This document shows positions 1 to 9,189 of a DNA stretch of 64,000 nucleotides, in pieces. This DNA comes from Burkholderia pyrrocinia (GTDB lineage Bacteria; Pseudomonadota; Gammaproteobacteria; Burkholderiales; Burkholderiaceae), in contig NZ_CP094460.1 in the NCBI RefSeq assembly GCF_022809715.1, positions 2,108,001 through 2,172,000 of the forward strand, read 5' to 3'. The notes under the pieces were generated by a model. It did not search any database. It was given only the letters and a program-made list of their open reading frames with translations, and was not told the origin of the DNA. Each line of letters begins with the position of its first letter. Position 1 is the stretch's first letter. The translations under genes were made by a program, and so were the position numbers.

Positions 1-619
1 GCTCGTCGATGCGCACGCCGCGCGGGTTCTTCGCGAGCGGGCGCTTCGCGTTCAGCACGAGCAGCGGCACGATCACGGTACGCGCCCAGTACGATACCTT
101 CGACAGGTGGAACGGGAACCACTGCGGCAGCAGCATGATCTCGACCGGCATCATCGGCACCGCGCGCCACGGAATCGCGCCGTACAGCGCGAGCTGGATG
201 CGCGTGAACACGTTCGACATCTCGGCGCCGCCCATCGCGTGGATCGCCTTGCGCGCGCGCTGCATGTGCTCGGCGTTCTCGTCGTCGCCGATCACCTTCA
301 GCGCGAAATACGCCTTCACGCTCGCGCTGATGTTCGGCGCGCCGTCGGTAAACAGCGGCCAGCCGCCGTCCGCCTGCTGGATGCGGCGCAGATACCGGCC
401 GATCTTCTGTTCGAGCTCGAGGTTCGGCGTCTCGCCGAGATAGTGGACGAGCAGCACGTATTCGGCGGGAATCGTCGAATCGGCTTCGAGTTCGTAGACC
501 CAGTGTCCGTCCGGGTTCTGCGCGGCCAGCAGCGCGTCGGTCGCACGCGCGACGGCCGCGTCGACGCCGGCCGGCGCGATGCCGGCGGACAGGGTAGCCA
601 TTTCGGTGAGATCGTTCAT
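1..619 (-). CDS. shc: Squalene-hopene cyclase, N-terminal part (runs off the window edge)
   Basis: Squalene-hopene cyclase turns squalene into hopene and diplopterol at the cytoplasmic membrane, the committed ring-forming step of hopanoid synthesis. Only the first 206 codons are present; the gene continues past base 1. The translation starts MNDLTEMATLS and carries the family's early repeats, including a QW-type repeat (QNPDGHW, then QQADGGWPLF) and the membrane-facing stretch WFPFHLSKVSYWART. The DxDD catalytic motif lies further on and is outside the window. It sits 11 bp after hpnE on the same strand, so hpnD, hpnE and shc probably form one operon. Identification is firm from motifs and context; completeness cannot be judged. 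Confidence 0.9.
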   Translation of the reverse strand, partial: MNDLTEMATLSAGIAPAGVDAAVARATDALLAAQNPDGHWVYELEADSTIPAEYVLLVHYLGETPNLELEQKIGRYLRRIQQADGGWPLFTDGAPNISASVKAYFALKVIGDDENAEHMQRARKAIHAMGGAEMSNVFTRIQLALYGAIPWRAVPMMPVEIMLLPQWFPFHLSKVSYWARTVIVPLLVLNAKRPLAKNPRGVRIDE

Positions 620-630
620 CGGTCCCTCTG

Positions 631-1884
631 TTATTGCGTCTGGAGCACGTCCGCGGCCAGTTGGCCGGAACGGATCGCGCCCTCGATCGTGGCGGGCAAG
701 TCGGTGGCAATCCAGTCGCCCGCCAGCACAAGATTGGTCCAGCGCGTACGCACGGCCGGACGCTTCATTTCCTGCGACGGCACCGCCGCAAAGCCCGCGC
801 GCGGCTCGACGACGAGCTGCCACGCGGGGATGGTTTCCGGGTTCGCGCCGGTCACGCGCGCGACGTCTTCCCAGATCCGCCGCGCAAGCGTGTCGTGCGG
901 CATGTCGAGCCAGCGGCCCGCATCGCGGATCGTCGCCGCGAGCTGGCCGCCGCCGGCGCGCACCGCATCGACGACGCCGTTGACGACGGTCGTCTGCAGC
1001 GAGCTGCCGGCCGGCGGCTCGACCGCGAAATACGCGGTCACGACCGCGCTGAATGTATCCGGCGCGGTGAGTTCGGGCACGAGCGGCAGCGCGACCTCGG
1101 GCGGCACGGCCAGCACGACCGCGTCGCCCGGCGCGAGATCGACGCGCTCGCCGCCGATCACGGCCGCGTCGACCGCATTGCCGTGCGCGCCGAACTCGAA
1201 CGCGTCGAGCCGCGAGTTCAGCCGGATCTGCGCGCCGCCGTGCTGCAGCATCCGCAGCGCCGGTTCGACGAATGCGCTGCCGAGCCCGTGGCGCGCGACG
1301 AGCGGACGGCAGCCGGGGCCGCCCGCGGCAAACGTGCTGCACAGCACTGCGCGCGCGAGCTCGGCACTCGCGTGGCGCGGCTCGACGTTCAGTATCCCGA
1401 GCCAATACGGCCGCAGCCAACGATCCCACAGCACGCCGTCGCATCGCATCGTCTGTGCGAGCGAGCGGCCCGTGCGCGCGAACGCGAGCGGGGCGAGCGC
1501 GAGGTAGTCGAGCGGTGTCGTGCCCGGCGCGCGCGACGCGGCATCGAACAGCCACGACGGCCAGCGCCCGTTGCCGAAGCGCAGCGTCCAGCGCTGCTGC
1601 GACGCGACGTCGACGACCGGGAATTCAGGCAGCGCGGGCCCGACCAGCTGATCGGCCGCGCCGATCGCGCGCAGGTAGCGCTGCGTGGCCGCCTGCCCCG
1701 CGAAGACCACATGCAGCCCGCTGTCGAGCGTCGTGTTCAGCGTCCCGTCGAACCACGATCGGCAGCGGCCGCCCGCATGCGCGTGCGCATCGTGCAGCAC
1801 GATGTGCCGCCCTCGGCGTTGCAGCTCGACCGCGGCCGACAGGCCCGCGAGTCCGGCACCGATCACGTGGACGGTTCTGGGCAT
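631..1884 (-). CDS. hpnE: Hydroxysqualene dehydroxylase HpnE (FAD-dependent)
   Basis: 417 residues. The N terminus has a classic FAD Rossmann fingerprint (VIGAGLAGLSAAVELQRRG) followed by the GGRCRSW motif of the amine-oxidase/phytoene-desaturase superfamily, and the C terminus has the closing FAD motif LVLAGDWIATDLPATIEGA. In hopanoid makers this squalene-associated desaturase-like enzyme reduces hydroxysqualene to squalene, the substrate of the cyclase encoded next. It lies 13 bp after hpnD and 11 bp before shc, which fixes the assignment within a large superfamily. Length is normal for HpnE. I see no frameshift or missing motif. Confidence 0.9.
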   Translation of the reverse strand: MPRTVHVIGAGLAGLSAAVELQRRGRHIVLHDAHAHAGGRCRSWFDGTLNTTLDSGLHVVFAGQAATQRYLRAIGAADQLVGPALPEFPVVDVASQQRWTLRFGNGRWPSWLFDAASRAPGTTPLDYLALAPLAFARTGRSLAQTMRCDGVLWDRWLRPYWLGILNVEPRHASAELARAVLCSTFAAGGPGCRPLVARHGLGSAFVEPALRMLQHGGAQIRLNSRLDAFEFGAHGNAVDAAVIGGERVDLAPGDAVVLAVPPEVALPLVPELTAPDTFSAVVTAYFAVEPPAGSSLQTTVVNGVVDAVRAGGGQLAATIRDAGRWLDMPHDTLARRIWEDVARVTGANPETIPAWQLVVEPRAGFAAVPSQEMKRPAVRTRWTNLVLAGDWIATDLPATIEGAIRSGQLAADVLQTQ

Positions 1885-1897
1885 CGACTCGGTCGAC

Positions 1898-2770
1898 TCA
1901 GAACAGCGCGTAGCGCGCGGCGATCATCAGCATGCGCGCTTTCGGCTTGCGCAGCGGCGCGCGCGGGGCGGCAAAGCCGCGTGCGACCGCGGCTTCGAGA
2001 ATGCAGCGATACGCGCCCGACATGATGCGCGGCGCCTTCACCTGCGCACGCGGGCAGGTATCCATCACCGCGTCGGCCTGGCGGAAATGCTCGAGCGCGC
2101 GCTCGACGAGCGTCGCGCACACGCGCGGCAGCGCCGGATCGCGCACGATCGTCGCCGGATCGGCGATCGCGATGCCTTCGCGCGCAAGCAGCTCGCGCGG
2201 CAGGTAGCAGCGGTTGATCGCCGCGTCGTCGTCGATGTCGCGCAGGATGTTCGTCAGTTGCAGCGCACGACCGAGGTGGTGCGACAGCTCGATCCCTTCG
2301 GCTTCCGGCATCCCGAAAATCCTCACCGACAGCCGGCCGGCCGCGCTCGCCACGCGATCGCAAAAGAGGTCGAGCGTCGGCTCGTCGGGTGCGCAGATGT
2401 CTTCTACCGCGTCCATCGCCATCCCGTCGATCATCGCGTGGAAGTCGTCGCGCTGCAGGTTGAATGCGCGGATCTCGCGATCGAGCGCGGCCAGATGGCG
2501 CGGCGGGCGGCCCGCGAAGCACGCGTCGATGTCGGCGCGCCAGCGATCGAGGCCCGCGGTGCGCTCGGCGCGCGGCAGGTCGCTGTCGGCGATGTCGTCG
2601 ACAGCGCGGCAGAACGCGTAGACCTGGAACATCGCATCGCGCTGCACGGCCGGCAGGATGCGCATCGCAAGATAGAAAGAGCTGCCCGATGTGACGGCAG
2701 CGGCGTCGGTTTCTTGTTCGTCCACGACGGAATTGGAAACGGCCAAGACAAGCTCCACGGAGACACCCAT
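1898..2770 (-). CDS. hpnD: Presqualene diphosphate synthase HpnD
   Basis: 290 residues, of the trans-isoprenyl diphosphate (head-to-head) synthase fold. It condenses two farnesyl diphosphates into presqualene diphosphate, the first step of the HpnCDE squalene route. Visible motifs are SSFYLAMRILP, the first aspartate-rich motif in FCRAVDDIADSDL, and the second in LTNILRDIDDDA. The ATG at 2770 has no good ribosome binding site; a TTG about 33 bases further in (LAVSNSVVDEQE) follows a GGAG and may be the true start. No hpnC is seen in the window, so its partner is elsewhere or upstream of a different promoter. Confidence 0.88.
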   Translation of the reverse strand: MGVSVELVLAVSNSVVDEQETDAAAVTSGSSFYLAMRILPAVQRDAMFQVYAFCRAVDDIADSDLPRAERTAGLDRWRADIDACFAGRPPRHLAALDREIRAFNLQRDDFHAMIDGMAMDAVEDICAPDEPTLDLFCDRVASAAGRLSVRIFGMPEAEGIELSHHLGRALQLTNILRDIDDDAAINRCYLPRELLAREGIAIADPATIVRDPALPRVCATLVERALEHFRQADAVMDTCPRAQVKAPRIMSGAYRCILEAAVARGFAAPRAPLRKPKARMLMIAARYALF

Positions 2771-3025
2771 GCGGGGCGATTGAAGAAGCCATGCCCGGCT
2801 GGGATGGTCAGGGTGTCAAATGCGTGCGAGATATGCGAACGATCGACACAGACAGGCACAAATTACCGGCCGGAAGCCGGAATTGGGCGAAAGTATAGCA
2901 ATCTTTGAAGTTCGATGGCGGACACGCGCCATGCCCGGCGGGGCGCCGGGAGCCGTTGGCGGGCCGGCGCGGCCGGCCTCGGCGGGAACGGGCACCACAT
3001 GGCATCAGCGGGCACCAGCGGCCCG

Positions 3026-3358
3026 TCAGCCGTAAACGATATCGCGCTGCAGGTCGAGCGCAATGAGCCCCATTTCGCGGGTGAGCTGCAGCATCGAGCG
3101 GCGTTCGAGGCGCGAGCCCATGAAGCTCGTCACGCGACCGTCGGGCTCCACGGTGAACTGGAATACCGCGCCGCCCGTGCCGAACCACGCGCCCGGCACG
3201 TCGGGCGACTCCTGCCAGTCGATCTGCTCGAACACGCGCGCGATCCCCGCGCGCACCAGGTCGCCAGGGCCGATCGGCGGCGCGATGTCGCCCAGGTCGT
3301 CGAGCGAATAGGGGCCGGGTTTGTCCGGCTTCCGGTAGAAGAGATAGTCGACGTTCAT
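3026..3358 (-). CDS. Conserved-looking protein of unknown function
   Basis: 110 residues starting MNVDYLFYRKPDKPGPY. The start at 3358 is preferred to longer in-frame options because the upstream extension is arginine-rich and shadow-like. The protein is soluble, acidic, with no signal peptide or membrane segment. It has several Trp/Phe-rich beta-like stretches (WFGTGGAVFQFTVEPDGRVTSFMGS) that suggest a small compact domain. It stands alone between the hopanoid operon and a divergent hydrolase. I do not recognise a family and give no function. Codon use is typical of its neighbours, so it is probably a real gene. Confidence 0.6.
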   Translation of the reverse strand: MNVDYLFYRKPDKPGPYSLDDLGDIAPPIGPGDLVRAGIARVFEQIDWQESPDVPGAWFGTGGAVFQFTVEPDGRVTSFMGSRLERRSMLQLTREMGLIALDLQRDIVYG

Positions 3359-3550
3359 GGGGCGCAATCGCGAGCAAAGCAACAAATTAGCGCGCTTCGG
3401 CTCAAATTCATATCGGATCCGGACGAAATGTGGCCTGCGCGAGACAAGAGGGACGGATCGCCGGTTACCGCGCAATCGTGCCATGCGTTCGCGCTTGGAT
3501 ACGCACGGGTTCGTCTAAGATGACAGCTTTCCCGAAAAAACACGAACACC

Positions 3551-4435
3551 ATGGAGACGAACATAACCGCCCCCCAGCAGGCCGACCATCCCGTGTTCGT
3601 GCTCGTGCATGGCGCCTGGCACGGCGCGTGGTGCTACGCGCACGTCGCTACCGCGCTGGCCGCGCGCGGCTACCTGTCGATCGCGCGCGACCTGCCCGCG
3701 CACGGCATCAACGCCCGCTTCCCCGCGTCTTATCTCGAACGGCCGCTCGACAAGGACGCGTTCGGCGCCGAGCCATCGCCGGTCGCGAACACGACGCTCG
3801 ACGATTACGCGACGCAGGTGATGCAGGCCGTCGACGACGCGTATGCGCTCGGCCGCGGCAAGGTCGTGCTGGTCGGGCACAGCATGGGCGGCCTCGCGAT
3901 CACGGCGGCCGCCGAGCGCGCGCCGGAAAAGATCGCGAAGATCGTCTATCTCGCGGCGTTCATGCCGGCCTCGGGCGTGCCGGGCCTCGACTACGTGCGC
4001 GCGCCCGAGAACAAGGGCGAGATGCTCGGCGCGCTGATGCTCGCGAGCCCGCGCGTCGCCGGTGCGCTGCGCATCGATCCGCGCAGCGGCGACGCCGCGT
4101 ATCGCGACACGATGAAGCGCGCGCTGTACGACGACGCACCGCAGGCCGATTTCGAGGCCGTCGCGAACCTGATGACCTGCGACGTGCCGGCCGCGCCGTT
4201 CGCGACCGCGATCCCGACGACCGCCGTGCGCTGGGGCGCGATCGACCGTCACTACATCAAGTGCCTGCAGGATCGCGTGATCCTGCCCGCGCTGCAGCAG
4301 CGCTTCATCGACGAAGCCGACGCGTTCGCGCCCGGCAACCCGACCCACGTGCACCAGCTCGACAGCAGCCATTCGCCGTTCGTGTCGGAGGCGGCCGTGC
4401 TGGCCGGCGTGCTGGCCGACATCGCGAAAAGCTGA
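3551..4435 (+). CDS. Alpha/beta hydrolase (esterase type)
   Basis: 294 residues. The fold signature is clear: the oxyanion-hole strand VFVLVHGAWHGAWCY near residue 15, the nucleophile elbow GHSMGG near residue 114, and a late acid/histidine pair (VHQLDSSHSPFVSEA) near residue 275. The HGAWHGAWC beginning is shared with plant methyl-esterase and salicylate-esterase-like hydrolases and their bacterial relatives. The substrate cannot be read from sequence. A middle insertion (residues 130-230) forms the usual helical cap. The gene stands alone, without an operon partner. It could hydrolyse small esters. Confidence 0.8.
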   Translation: METNITAPQQADHPVFVLVHGAWHGAWCYAHVATALAARGYLSIARDLPAHGINARFPASYLERPLDKDAFGAEPSPVANTTLDDYATQVMQAVDDAYALGRGKVVLVGHSMGGLAITAAAERAPEKIAKIVYLAAFMPASGVPGLDYVRAPENKGEMLGALMLASPRVAGALRIDPRSGDAAYRDTMKRALYDDAPQADFEAVANLMTCDVPAAPFATAIPTTAVRWGAIDRHYIKCLQDRVILPALQQRFIDEADAFAPGNPTHVHQLDSSHSPFVSEAAVLAGVLADIAKS

Positions 4436-4486
4436 GCGCGGCACGCGCGGGGCGAAGCCGCTTCGCGCGATGCGGGGCGGGCGCGC

Positions 4487-5425
4487 CTACGCGTAGGCGA
4501 CCGAACGATCGCGCCCGAGCCGCTTCGCGCGATAGAGCGCGGCGTCGGCCTCGCTGACGAGCACGTCGCTGGTCGGCGCGCCCGTTCTCGCGCACGCGCC
4601 GCCGACGCTCGCCGTCACCGGCACGCTGACGCCCTCGGCATCGACCGGCGAGCTGCCGATCGCGTCGCGCACCTTGTCGGCCACCAGCATCGCCTCGTCG
4701 AGATTCGTGCACGGCAGCAGCAGCGCGAATTCCTCTCCGCCGAAACGGCCGAACGTATCCTGCGCGCGCACGATCGACGCGACGCGGCGCGCCGTCTCGC
4801 GCAGCACGGCGTCGCCGGCCGCATGCCCGAAGCGGTCGTTGATCGTCTTGAAGTGATCGAGGTCGAACAGCAGCACCGACATGTCGCCGCCGTAGCGCTG
4901 CCAGCGCGCGAATTCGTCGCCGAGCCGCGCCTCGAAGAAGCGCCGGTTCGCGATGCCGGTCAGGCCGTCGCGATTCGCGTGTTCGCGCAGCTTCGCGACC
5001 GCTTCCTCGCGCTCGCGCTGCATCACGCTCACATGCGTGACGTCGGAGATCGTCACGCACACGGCCTCGACCTCGCGGCCGCGCGTGAGCGGCATGAACG
5101 TGCAGTCCTGCTGCATGTAGTCGACGCCGCCGGTGATCGGCCGGTCGTGCTCGAAGCGGAACAGGTAGGGCCGCTGCTCCCACGAGCTGAACGCGAAGCT
5201 GCCGAGCTGGAACACGCTCTCGAGTTTGCGCGACAGCCATGCGCGCGGCAGGTCCGGAAAGCAGTCGAACAGGTTGCGGCCGATCACGTCGGCGGCCGGG
5301 ATGCCGCTGTGGTCCTGCATGAAGCGATTCCACATCAGCACGCTCATCGAACGGTCGAGCACGAACAGGCCGAAGCCCACCCGCTCGATCACGAGGTCGC
5401 TCAGCGACGGCGCGGCGGCCGTCAT
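4487..5425 (-). CDS. PAS-GGDEF diguanylate cyclase
   Basis: 312 residues: a PAS sensor domain (about 10-125, with FDCFPDLPRAWLSRK) joined through a short helix (about 130-150) to a GGDEF domain (150-312). The active-site motif is an intact GGEEF at 229-233. An inhibitory site RxxD (RAQD, 220-223) lies exactly five residues before it, so the enzyme should make cyclic di-GMP from GTP and be subject to product inhibition. Start at 5425 overlaps the stop of the CheC-like gene by 4 bp (ATGA), implying translational coupling. It is the output enzyme of a three-gene module with a response regulator and a CheC-type phosphatase. Confidence 0.88.
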   Translation of the reverse strand: MTAAAPSLSDLVIERVGFGLFVLDRSMSVLMWNRFMQDHSGIPAADVIGRNLFDCFPDLPRAWLSRKLESVFQLGSFAFSSWEQRPYLFRFEHDRPITGGVDYMQQDCTFMPLTRGREVEAVCVTISDVTHVSVMQREREEAVAKLREHANRDGLTGIANRRFFEARLGDEFARWQRYGGDMSVLLFDLDHFKTINDRFGHAAGDAVLRETARRVASIVRAQDTFGRFGGEEFALLLPCTNLDEAMLVADKVRDAIGSSPVDAEGVSVPVTASVGGACARTGAPTSDVLVSEADAALYRAKRLGRDRSVAYA

Positions 5426-6057
5426 AGCGCGGACAGCAACGCGTCGAGCGCGTCGCCCATCAGCCGGATCGAATCCTCGGCCATCAGCATCACGAAGTGG
5501 GCACGGAACGCATGATCCTCGAGCCCGAAGTTCACCTCGAGCAGCAGCGCGACGCTCCACGCGAGCTCGGGCGGCTGGAATACGTCGTCGAACGACACGT
5601 TCGAACCGAGCAGCCCCGGCGGAAAGAACACGGGCTTGCGGCCGAGCTCGTCGAGGATCGACGCGACGCATGCGCCCATCAGCACGTTCGCGACGTCGAA
5701 CATGAGCTCGTCCGGCGTCGCCATCCCGCCGTACACGCCGTCGCCGAACGTGCGGTCGACGATCGTCATGAGCCGCGCGACGCCCGCGCTGCGGCACAGC
5801 ACGATCGCCTCGCCCTTGATGTCGGAGCGGAAGCCCTGGCGCACGGCGGTCACGTTATCGTGAATGCCCGTCATCTCGCGCAGCGCGTCGCCCGCGTCGG
5901 CCGCTTTCACGACGCGCACGCGCGGCACCGACAGCTCGATGAAGCGCCCGAGCAGCAACGCAAGCCGCGCGGCGGCGCGGCCCATTGCAAGGTTGGCGAT
6001 TTCCTGCAACGCGTCGCGTTGCTCCGCCGTGAACACCGATTCAGGCATACAACCCAT
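5422..6057 (-). CDS. CheC/CheX-type phosphatase-like protein
   Basis: About 211 residues. It starts at 6057 (MGCMPES) or at 6048 (MPES); the latter would overlap the preceding response-regulator stop by 8 bp. The beginning EIANLAMGRAAARLALLLG matches the conserved CheC signature (E..N...G.A...L), and a second, partly matching half is at DELMFDVANVLMGACVASI. CheC proteins dephosphorylate CheY-like receivers, so the adjacent single-domain receiver is the likely substrate. The second helix has N but lacks the usual E two residues before it in the standard spacing, so catalytic strength is uncertain. Coupled by overlap to the diguanylate cyclase gene. Confidence 0.72.
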   Translation of the reverse strand: MGCMPESVFTAEQRDALQEIANLAMGRAAARLALLLGRFIELSVPRVRVVKAADAGDALREMTGIHDNVTAVRQGFRSDIKGEAIVLCRSAGVARLMTIVDRTFGDGVYGGMATPDELMFDVANVLMGACVASILDELGRKPVFFPPGLLGSNVSFDDVFQPPELAWSVALLLEVNFGLEDHAFRAHFVMLMAEDSIRLMGDALDALLSAL

Positions 6058-6409
6058 ACTCCTTGAGAATGGGCAGCAATGCGTCCGACGTCACGGGCTT
6101 GGCAACGAATGCGATCGCGCCCAATTCGCGCACGCGTGCTTGCGCCTGCGGCTGGATATCGGCGGATACCACGATCACGAACGTGTTCAGATCTTCGTGG
6201 CGCAGTGTCTCCAGGACCTGATATCCGCTCATGTCGGGCATCGTCAGGTCCAGAAACATCACGGAAGCTTTGCCGTCACGATAGAGCGCCAGGGCCTCGC
6301 GACCATTCGCTGCATACGCGACGTCAACGTCCCAGTCTCCCGGCAACGCCTTTGTCAGAAGTTTGCGAGCGAGCAGCGAATCGTCGGCAATTACAATCGG
6401 CAAAGGCAT
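6041..6409 (-). CDS. Single-domain response regulator (CheY-like)
   Basis: 122 residues, receiver domain only. The acidic pocket (IVIADDS, residues 4-10), the phosphorylation-site aspartate in VMFLDLTMPDMSG, the conserved Ser/Thr in FVIVVSADI and the lysine in AFVAKPV are all present, so it should be phosphorylatable. There is no output domain, so it probably acts by protein contact. It is first in an overlapping unit with a CheC-like phosphatase and a PAS-GGDEF cyclase. The divergent hybrid histidine kinase at 6844 is a candidate partner. The start at 6409 is chosen because the longer frame upstream is arginine-rich and matches no receiver. Confidence 0.88.
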   Translation of the reverse strand: MPLPIVIADDSLLARKLLTKALPGDWDVDVAYAANGREALALYRDGKASVMFLDLTMPDMSGYQVLETLRHEDLNTFVIVVSADIQPQAQARVRELGAIAFVAKPVTSDALLPILKEYGLYA

Positions 6410-6843
6410 GGGGCGATGCGGTATACGGAGTGGTCTCTCTCGCGTTAACGGCCGCGCGGCGCACTTCTTGAGGCGCCATGCGTTCGGGCGCAGGCAACCG
6501 CCTGGCGGCCGTGCACGGGCGCCGCGACGCAGGTGCGCGCGACGCACCGCGCGGCGAACGCCGGCGGGCGCATATATCTGTCATAGGGAAAGCAAGGCGC
6601 GATTCTCGGAGTAAACCGAAGTCGGTGCAACTCGCCATTTTCACCATTTCGAACAGAATCGATCCGATCGCGCGTCATTCCGAAAACAGCCGCAACCATT
6701 TTTGAGATAAGTACGCAAAATTTTTCCTTGTGTACGTTTGCGCTGCCGGATTCGTCGCGTTTTCAATCCGACAATTTCCCCCTGTTGGAATCGACGGGAT
6801 CGTGCTCGTACGGCGCGGTGCGGCGGGCCGTCGCAACTCGTTT
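6410..6843. other. Divergent intergenic region, no gene seen
   Basis: 434 bp between the response-regulator start and the hybrid kinase start. The part near 6640-6800 is clearly less GC-rich than its surroundings (for example the stretch around 6700-6730) and probably holds the promoters for both directions. I could not pick a convincing promoter hexamer pair or operator. Confidence 0.5.
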
Positions 6844-9123
6844 ATGATGGCAGGCACCTCTGCCTCACCCGCTGCTTCGATGACGTCCGACCGGCCTGCC
6901 GACTCCCACGCCCCCGCCTCCGCTCCCGCCGACGACTGGCAGGACGACGGCACCTACGCGTCCGGTGCGCCCGAGCACGATTTCGCAGTTCGCCGCGTGA
7001 CGCTGATCGTGCTGCTCGTCGCGGCGATCGTGCTGCCGTGCATCTACGTGGTGGTGATGGCGTACAACGATCTGAAGGCGCGCGAGGCCGCCGCGAGCGA
7101 CGTGACGATGCGCACCGTGCGCGTCGCCGAAGAGCACGCGCTCAAGGTGTTCGACCTGAGCGAAACCCTCGATGCGCGCATCGTCGATCTCGTGCAGGAC
7201 ATGGACGACGCGACCGTACGCAACAGGGAATCCGACATCCACGAAGCGCTGAACACGATCGGCGGCGGCTACCCGCAGGTGGCCGCCGTGTCGATCTTCG
7301 GCGCGAGCGGGATGCTGCTCGCCAACAGCCTCTACTATCCGGCGCCCTATGCGTCGATCGCGAACCGCGACGACTTCGCCGGCATCCGCGACGGCAAGGT
7401 CATCGAACACATCTCGCGGCTGATGATGGGGCCGCTCAAGCTCGAGAACATTCCCGTGTTCAACACGGGCGTCGCGCGGCGCCATAGCGACGGTTCGTTC
7501 GCCGGGATGGTGTCGATCGCGCTGAAATCGTCGTATTTCAACGCGTTCTACCGCGACCTGCTCGGCGGCGCGAGCACGCCGATGACGATGGCGCTCGCGC
7601 GCTCGGACGGCGCGGTGATCGCATCGTATCCGCCGCCGCCGTCGCTCGCGCATACCGATCGCACGGCCACGTTCGGCGACGCGCGCAACGATCCGCGCGC
7701 GGGCGTCGTGCGCGTGCGCCACGACGGCGCAAGCAGCGAGATCGTCGCGTACCGCCAGGTCGGCAGCTATCCCGTCTATGTGTCGTGCGCCTACCGCACG
7801 TCGGCGATCTGGCATGAATGGTACGAACACCTGAGCGTGCTGTTCATCTCGATGTTCGCGCCGTCGATCGCGCTGTGGTCCGTGATCTGGCTGTCGCTCA
7901 AGCGGCTGAAGGCGGAAGAGGAGGCGTGGGACCGCTGGCAGGCGGAAGCGTCGATGCGGCGCTCGATCGAATCGGCGTACCGGCAGTCGCGCAAGATGCA
8001 GGCGCTCGGCAACCTCGTCGGCAGCGTCGCGCACGACTTCAACAACCTGCTGATGATCATCTCTAGCAACGTGCAGATCGCGCGGCGGCGCGGCGTCCAG
8101 CATCTCGACAAGGAACTCGGCGCGATCGAACGCGCGCTGAAGAACGGGCAGTCGCTCACGCGCCAGCTCCTCGGCGTCGCGCGCAAGCAGCCGCTGCACA
8201 ACGAGACGATCGACATCGGGCAATGGGTCGGCACGTGCCGCGAGCTGCTGAAGACATCGCTCGGTTCGAAATCGTCGCTGGTCGTCGCGATCGAGCCCGG
8301 CGTCTGGCCGATTCGCGTCGACGTTGCGGAACTCGAGCTCGCGGTGATCAACCTCGCGGTCAATGCGCGCGACGCGATGGCGACCGGCGGGCGCTTCACG
8401 GTCGGCGCGCGCAACGTGACGCTGCGCCGCGAGGACGGCTTTCCGCTGACCGGTGATTTCGTGCAGATCTCGCTCGACGATACGGGTTCGGGCATGGCGC
8501 CCGACGTGCTTGCGCGCGCGTTCGAACCGCTGTTCACGACGAAGGCGCAGGGGATGGGGACGGGGCTCGGGCTGCCGCAGGTGTTCGCGTTCTGCGAACG
8601 CTCGGGCGGCCTCGCGACGATCGACAGCGCGGTTGGCGCCGGCACGTCGGTGCGCCTCTACCTGCCGCGCGCGCGCGCCGAGGACGTCGTCGTGCGGCCG
8701 CAGGCCGTCGTGCAAGACGCAAGCGCGCTCGCCGGGCTGCACGTGCTGCTCGTCGAGGACAACAGCGAAGTCGCGGCCGGCACCGAAGCGCTGCTTTCGC
8801 TGCTCGGGCACCGCGTGACCTATGCGCCCACCGCCGACGACGCGTTGCGCCTGATCGAAGGCGCGGCCGCGAACGACGCGTTCGACCTCGTGATTTCGGA
8901 TATCCACATGCCGGGCCGCCTGAACGGCATCGACCTCGCCGAAGCGGTCGACAAGCGGCCGGGGAAGCTGCCCGTGATTCTCGTCACGGGTTATGCCGAG
9001 GAGCTCGACCGCACGCGCACCGTCAACGTCCGCGTGCTGTCGAAGCCGTTCGACATCGCGCTGCTCGACGAGATCCTGCTGGGCATCCGCGAAGCGCGCG
9101 ACGCGCGGCACACCGGCACGTGA
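6844..9123 (+). CDS. Membrane hybrid histidine kinase with receiver domain
   Basis: 759 residues. A first membrane helix (about 53-75, VTLIVLLVAAIVLPCIYVVVM) and a second near residue 330 (LSVLFISMFAPSIALWSVIWLSL) enclose a periplasmic sensor of Cache-like type. The dimerisation/phosphoacceptor motif is VGSVAHDFNNLLMII near residue 395, an NtrB-like H box. ATPase boxes follow (N box NLAVNARDAM, G boxes DTGSGMAP and GMGTGLGLP). The C-terminal receiver has VLLVEDN, the aspartate in LVISDIHMPG and the lysine in VLSKPF. Start at 6844 gives MMAGTSAS; a Met 12 codons later is also possible. It faces the REC-CheC-GGDEF unit and may feed phosphate into it. Confidence 0.87.
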   Translation: MMAGTSASPAASMTSDRPADSHAPASAPADDWQDDGTYASGAPEHDFAVRRVTLIVLLVAAIVLPCIYVVVMAYNDLKAREAAASDVTMRTVRVAEEHALKVFDLSETLDARIVDLVQDMDDATVRNRESDIHEALNTIGGGYPQVAAVSIFGASGMLLANSLYYPAPYASIANRDDFAGIRDGKVIEHISRLMMGPLKLENIPVFNTGVARRHSDGSFAGMVSIALKSSYFNAFYRDLLGGASTPMTMALARSDGAVIASYPPPPSLAHTDRTATFGDARNDPRAGVVRVRHDGASSEIVAYRQVGSYPVYVSCAYRTSAIWHEWYEHLSVLFISMFAPSIALWSVIWLSLKRLKAEEEAWDRWQAEASMRRSIESAYRQSRKMQALGNLVGSVAHDFNNLLMIISSNVQIARRRGVQHLDKELGAIERALKNGQSLTRQLLGVARKQPLHNETIDIGQWVGTCRELLKTSLGSKSSLVVAIEPGVWPIRVDVAELELAVINLAVNARDAMATGGRFTVGARNVTLRREDGFPLTGDFVQISLDDTGSGMAPDVLARAFEPLFTTKAQGMGTGLGLPQVFAFCERSGGLATIDSAVGAGTSVRLYLPRARAEDVVVRPQAVVQDASALAGLHVLLVEDNSEVAAGTEALLSLLGHRVTYAPTADDALRLIEGAAANDAFDLVISDIHMPGRLNGIDLAEAVDKRPGKLPVILVTGYAEELDRTRTVNVRVLSKPFDIALLDEILLGIREARDARHTGT

Positions 9124-9189
9124 CCCGCTGCGTGCGGGCCGGCGCCGGCGTCGGCGGCCTGAACGGCCGCCGCGATCGGGCCGAAGTCG

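Noticed and set aside
107..1507. Long plus-strand frame over hpnE and shc
   Set aside because: Antisense shadow of high-GC genes; arginine-rich and without known motifs, while the minus strand encodes clear HpnE and Shc.
6865..9111. 748-residue minus-strand frame
   Set aside because: Full antisense shadow of the hybrid histidine kinase; extremely rich in Arg/His/Asp with no domain.
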